DNA from: Flavobacteriales bacterium
GTDB lineage: Bacteria; Bacteroidota; Bacteroidia; Flavobacteriales; Flavobacteriaceae
Assembly: GCA_011524905.1 (NCBI GenBank)
Contig: WTJI01000048.1
Location: 26,045 to 90,044, forward strand
Direction: 5' to 3'
Length of the DNA stretch: 64,000 bases
The translations under genes were made by a program, and so were the position numbers. This document shows positions 60,890-64,000 of this stretch, piece after piece; positions within the stretch are counted from its first letter, which is position 1; every line of letters begins with the position of its first letter. The notes under the pieces were generated by a model. That model did not search any database. It saw only the letters and a program-made list of their open reading frames with translations, and was not told the origin of the DNA.

Positions 60890-61586
60890 AAGGCAAATAA
60901 CGGATGCTGACATCAGAATCTATCGGAATAGGAGCATAGCGTGATAGAAACGCAAGTTTTTCTTTCTTAAACCCAAAATCCATGATAAACCAAAGCAGAA
61001 TTTTGGACAAGCGAATCCGATCAGATTCAAATTTGTTTTTACTCGTATCACGAAAAAACTGTCGCGTTACGGTTTCCAGCTGGTAGTCTAACTGAGAGCC
61101 TTTAAATGCAGATCGGTATAAGTTGGGACAAGAAGTCGAGGCACAATTGATGGCAAAATGAATCCGTTTTTCATTTTGTTTGCGCAGGATTTTGTGTTCT
61201 ATATCCCCAAGGGAGTAGCTTTTTTCACCAATAGTAAAAACAGGGATAGACCAGCGTTTGGGTATATCTTTGATGCTTTTCACAGGATAATGATCAATGA
61301 TCAACTGAACAGTCAGCGCATTATAGGCATTAATCCAATACGCCAGTATGTCGTTTTTTTGCCAGTTGGATTGGGGTGGGGCTTCCGATAATGCTTGTAT
61401 GTAATTGTCGAGCAGGTGTCGCTTCTTGGACCAGGCGGGGTAGTTCACACGACCATCGGTAGAAACAAATGCCTGCAATTGCGTTTCCCACAAGTCATGG
61501 CGACTTTTTCCCTGTCCCTGTAGGCTACAAACCAGTAACAAGAACAGGCCTACTGTCAAACAGTTTTTAGCAGCAGCCCCCACCAT
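60867..61586 (-). CDS. DUF547 domain protein, exported
   Basis: From the ATG at 61586 the protein has 239 residues: a signal peptide (about 1-25, ending CSLQGQG) and a DUF547 domain with DILAYWINAYNALTVQLIIDHYPVKSI, IEHKILR, and IHFAINCASTSCPNLYRSAF. The conserved Cys and His/Glu hint at a transglutaminase-like fold, but no activity is known. Such genes are common neighbours of TIGR04283 transferases. The frame is open 74 codons further upstream inside arsM, but the signal peptide marks the true start, which overlaps arsM by 20 bases. Confidence 0.85.
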   Translation of the reverse strand: MVGAAAKNCLTVGLFLLLVCSLQGQGKSRHDLWETQLQAFVSTDGRVNYPAWSKKRHLLDNYIQALSEAPPQSNWQKNDILAYWINAYNALTVQLIIDHYPVKSIKDIPKRWSIPVFTIGEKSYSLGDIEHKILRKQNEKRIHFAINCASTSCPNLYRSAFKGSQLDYQLETVTRQFFRDTSKNKFESDRIRLSKILLWFIMDFGFKKEKLAFLSRYAPIPIDSDVSIRYLPYDWSLNE

Positions 61587-62535
61587 CGTAGTGAAATGTT
61601 GAAGGTGATACAAATAGGTCTTCTCGGTCCAAGGCTGCGAGGTTTCCAGCAGTTTTGTCACAAACGGCAAGGGGTTGGTTTTGGAGTAAAACATGCCCTT
61701 TTTGGTCGTCAAAATAGTCTGCTTCACCAAAATAGATAGCAGATTTTCCTGTAAAAACACACGGCCCATCAGCAGGCATGGGATCTTTGATCGCACACAC
61801 TTCCACACTTTCTATGTAGATCGTTTCTTGGGTGGGGTAGTGGTTGGGTGCCAGTATGCGGTAGGGGCGCTTGGCACGCACCTCTAAAGTGCCAAAGCCA
61901 ACTTCGGCCAACAGATCCAAATACGAGGCTAGCGGAATGGCGCCCGATAAACACAGTGCCCGCAAACGGTCGTCTTCTCTGAGCTGCGCATCCATGGGTT
62001 GTTCGCAGGTCGGGTCGCTCATCACCAATCGACCATGTGGTTTTAAAACCCGATACATTTCTTGTAAGGCCTTTTTGAGTTCTTCTTGCTTGAAAATATT
62101 AAACAAACAATTCTGGGCAGCTACATCAATTGAGTTGTCTGCAACGGGCAAGGCCAGCGCATCGCCCTTACGTAGGTCAATAAATTCCTGCTGAAACCAA
62201 TCATTTTGCAAGGCGGCTTCCTTAAAGTTTTTATGACAAGCATCCAGCATTGCATCAACGATGTCCACGCCAATCACTCCATTGACTTTGCGTGAGAAAT
62301 AAGAAAATTGAAGCAGTTCCATTCCACCTCCGACACCGACATAAAGAATGCTAGGATCATTAACCAGATCTCGGGGGTGGACTGTACTTCCACAACCATA
62401 GTTCATTTCTTGCATAATGGTTGGTATTTTCAGTCCAGGGAATTGCCAAATGGGTGTTGTGGTACAGCAAAGCCCTACATCTGGTGTTTCGGCGGCTGCT
62501 TTGTAAAGGTCGTGGGTGGTGTCAAGATAGCTCAT
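61567..62535 (-). CDS. arsM: ArsM-like arsenite methyltransferase (arsenosugar type)
   Basis: This is a 322-residue SAM-dependent methyltransferase. The SAM loop is LYVGVGGGMELLQ (64-76), followed by VIGVDIVDAML and GDALALPVADNSIDVAAQNC. Cysteines occur at 23-24 (GLCC), at 48 (NYGCGS), in DPTCEQP and as a terminal Cys pair (321-322), as expected for arsenite binding. Its neighbours make arsenic the likely substrate; it would supply dimethylarsinous acid for arsenosugar synthesis. The frame extends 40 codons upstream into the phosphorylase gene, but ATG 62535, with a 14-base overlap, matches the conserved start (SYLDTTHDLYKAAAE). Confidence 0.85.
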   Translation of the reverse strand: MSYLDTTHDLYKAAAETPDVGLCCTTTPIWQFPGLKIPTIMQEMNYGCGSTVHPRDLVNDPSILYVGVGGGMELLQFSYFSRKVNGVIGVDIVDAMLDACHKNFKEAALQNDWFQQEFIDLRKGDALALPVADNSIDVAAQNCLFNIFKQEELKKALQEMYRVLKPHGRLVMSDPTCEQPMDAQLREDDRLRALCLSGAIPLASYLDLLAEVGFGTLEVRAKRPYRILAPNHYPTQETIYIESVEVCAIKDPMPADGPCVFTGKSAIYFGEADYFDDQKGHVLLQNQPLAVCDKTAGNLAALDREDLFVSPSTFHYDGGGCC

Positions 62536-63361
62536 AATGTCTTTTAGATTGTAGCCAATTTTGTAATAGTTCAAGTAAGCGTAATTCTCCTTTTTTGGCT
62601 TGTTCAAAGATATCTGGTATGTCAATTGGGGCGAGGTTGTCTGGGTCGCAAACATCGGTTAAAACAGCACAGGCCAGTACTTTCATCTCCAATTGACGCG
62701 CCACAATCACTTCCGGAACGGTTGACATGCCAACGGCATCCGCGCCGATGGTTTTTAGATACCGATATTCAGCTGCTGTTTCGAGTTGTGGGCCAACCAC
62801 AGCCGCATAAACGCCCTGATACAGAGGGATATGTAGGCTTTTGGCTAAGTCAGCAAATTGTTGGCGCCAAGAGGGATCGTAGGGTTGACTCATATCAACA
62901 AAGCGCGGTCCCAGTTCGGCTACGCCCGCCTCGGCCAGTGGCGAGCCCCCCTGTAAAAATAGATGATCGCTCAAAAGCATCAATCCCGCCTTTTCAAACG
63001 ATAAATTAATGGCTCCAGCTGCATTACTCAGCAGTAAGCTATGCACGCCAAGTGCCTGTAGTACCCGAACAGGAAAGGTGATTTGAAAATAACTGTAGGC
63101 TTCATAACGATGGAAACGGCCCTGGCAAACCAAAACACTTTGACCCGCCAAAAATCCATAAAGTAATTTGCCTTCATGCGATTCGACCGTGGCTTCGGGA
63201 AAATTGGGTATTTCGCTATAGGAAATACTTTTTTCAACTTTCAAAGCCGTTGCCAAAGCCCCCAAGCCTGTCCCCAAAATAATCCCTAGCGAAGTATTCG
63301 GAATCCCTTGTTTGCTTAAAAACGAGACGGCTGCATCAATTTGAGATTGGCGTTCATTCAT
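62522..63361 (-). CDS. purine-nucleoside phosphorylase homologue, probably adenosine-type
   Basis: This 279-residue protein has the trimeric PNP/MTAP fold: IILGTGLGALA, ESHEGKLLYG, CQGRFHRYEAY (phosphate His), LLSNAAGAINL, PQLETAAEYRYL with E194 and GMSTVPEVIVARQ. In human-type PNP an Asn (N243) binds 6-oxopurines; here the aligned residue is D236 (VLTDVCDP), as in methylthioadenosine phosphorylase. It could thus depurinate 5'-deoxy-5'-arsinoyl-adenosine, a step in arsenosugar formation, or act on 5'-methylthioadenosine. It overlaps arsM. Confidence 0.88.
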   Translation of the reverse strand: MNERQSQIDAAVSFLSKQGIPNTSLGIILGTGLGALATALKVEKSISYSEIPNFPEATVESHEGKLLYGFLAGQSVLVCQGRFHRYEAYSYFQITFPVRVLQALGVHSLLLSNAAGAINLSFEKAGLMLLSDHLFLQGGSPLAEAGVAELGPRFVDMSQPYDPSWRQQFADLAKSLHIPLYQGVYAAVVGPQLETAAEYRYLKTIGADAVGMSTVPEVIVARQLEMKVLACAVLTDVCDPDNLAPIDIPDIFEQAKKGELRLLELLQNWLQSKRHYELS

Positions 63362-63376
63362 AGCCTCAGCAAGGTA

Positions 63377-63991
63377 TCAATTTTTGGGTAGATGCGTTTT
63401 AAAAAGTTCAACCAAATCTTTTTCTTCCCATAGATCCGTTAGGATATCAATATCATTTTGCCAACGCAAGGAAAATTGTTTGGTACCACGGATTCTTTTT
63501 TGGCTTTGTTCCAAGAGGTCTGATTGACTCCAGGGCAGGTCAACAAACAAATCGGGTTGAGGGGCGCTAAGGCCCAACAAATAATACCCCCCATCTTGGG
63601 CAGGCCCCCACACCACATCGTGATCTGCCAAAGCATCAAAGGCGGCGTCGAGGTCTTGCCGTTGCAGGCTCCATAAATCTGTCCCGATAATGACTATTTT
63701 AGAATAGCCTTGCTGGAAGCCCCATTGAAATGCCTGGGCCATGCGCTCCCCCAAATCAAGACCTTGTTGTAAGTGTTGTTCTTTTCCCAATCCTTCCCAA
63801 GGATTGGGGTACGAGATGCTTGGGTGGTGAAAAACCGCCACCTGGCCACCCCACTGTAGGACTGTGTTTTGGGTGTGTTCGCACAGTTTTTGATAAATAG
63901 CTTCTGCGGTTTGGGTGCCTATGCTAGCTGCCAATCGGGTTTTGACTGCTACGGCCTTGGGGTTTTTGCAAAATACAACCAATAGTTCCAC
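63377..63991 (-). CDS. TIGR04282-type (arsenosugar-associated) glycosyltransferase, DUF2064
   Basis: This is a 204-residue GT-A-like transferase: LLVVFCKNPKAVAVKTRLAA at the start, then KIVIIGTDLWSLQRQDLDAAFDAL and WGPAQDGGYYLLGL, the marks of DUF2064/TIGR04282 (rSAM-associated transferase 1). It belongs to a family that resembles nucleotidyltransferases such as CofC. The start is GTG (63991), 9 bases from the window edge; the frame is still open there, so an earlier start is possible. The gene lies 15 bases before the phosphorylase. Confidence 0.87.
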   Translation of the reverse strand: MELLVVFCKNPKAVAVKTRLAASIGTQTAEAIYQKLCEHTQNTVLQWGGQVAVFHHPSISYPNPWEGLGKEQHLQQGLDLGERMAQAFQWGFQQGYSKIVIIGTDLWSLQRQDLDAAFDALADHDVVWGPAQDGGYYLLGLSAPQPDLFVDLPWSQSDLLEQSQKRIRGTKQFSLRWQNDIDILTDLWEEKDLVELFKTHLPKN

Positions 63992-64000
63992 TTTGGAAAA

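Noticed and set aside
1..64000. Mobile elements, prophage, CRISPR arrays, toxin-antitoxin pairs
   Set aside because: I found no transposase, integrase, direct-repeat array or phage genes. The gene content and order look like stable core chromosome.

Overview
The window looks like core chromosome of a member of the Bacteroidota, most likely class Flavobacteriia. Supporting signs are a type IX secretion C-terminal signal, the families DUF4271, DUF4296 and DUF3098, the order exbB/exbD/exbD/PorT-like/rpoN/asnS, a mevalonate pathway with a UbiA-type prenyltransferase, and promoters with the Bacteroidota -7 element TAnnTTTG instead of a sigma70 box. I saw no insertion sequence, prophage, CRISPR array or rRNA, and no gene-free stretch longer than about 300 bases.

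Layout. 1-4.9 kb: end of an unknown gene, an SCP2-like protein and a fatty-acid beta-oxidation operon (bifunctional hydratase/dehydrogenase, thiolase, TetR). 5.0-6.7 kb: a umuC-umuD mutagenesis operon. 6.9-10.9 kb: sucAB. 10.9-16.9 kb: retropepsin-like protease, TatD, tRNA-Ser(GGA), an ExbB/ExbD energy-transduction operon, an outer-membrane barrel and rpoN. 16.9-25.1 kb, minus strand: asnS, an MMPL/RND protein, frr, pyrH, truB, uppP, DUF3098, ftsX. 25.1-34.8 kb: leuS, SemiSWEET, metallopeptidase, Lrp, hemD-like, dolichol-P-mannose synthase-like GT2, pyrC, DUF4296, epimerase. 34.9-42.3 kb: tyrS, LuxE-like acyltransferase, a tiny T9SS-signal protein, a two-component system, trmB, an alkyltransferase-like protein, and the Fe-S set Mrp/NifU/ferredoxin. 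42.4-49.4 kb: maltodextrin use (beta-phosphoglucomutase, GH65 phosphorylase, two exported GH13 amylases) and a glycerophosphodiesterase. 49.9-53.6 kb: mevalonate diphosphate decarboxylase, mevalonate kinase, UbiA, and a pseudouridine-synthase homologue without its catalytic aspartate.

53.6-64.0 kb, all minus strand and running in from beyond the right edge, is the most distinctive block. It has the make-up of an arsenosugar biosynthesis cluster: TIGR04282-type transferase, purine-nucleoside phosphorylase homologue, ArsM-like methyltransferase, DUF547 protein and TIGR04283-type glycosyltransferase. A second set follows: FAD reductase, membrane polyferredoxin, two GT2 glycosyltransferases and a GT-C mannosyltransferase-like protein. 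The expected route is methylation of arsenite, addition of a 5'-deoxyadenosyl group by a radical-SAM enzyme (not in the window, probably just to the right), removal of adenine by the phosphorylase, then glycosylation. The phosphorylase carries an Asp where guanine/hypoxanthine-type enzymes have Asn, which fits an adenine-bearing substrate.

At window scale, several genes have a TAnnTTTG-type element ending only 4-6 nt before the start codon, implying leaderless transcripts; another group has it 17-21 nt before the start, implying very short leaders. This pattern also settled several start codons.
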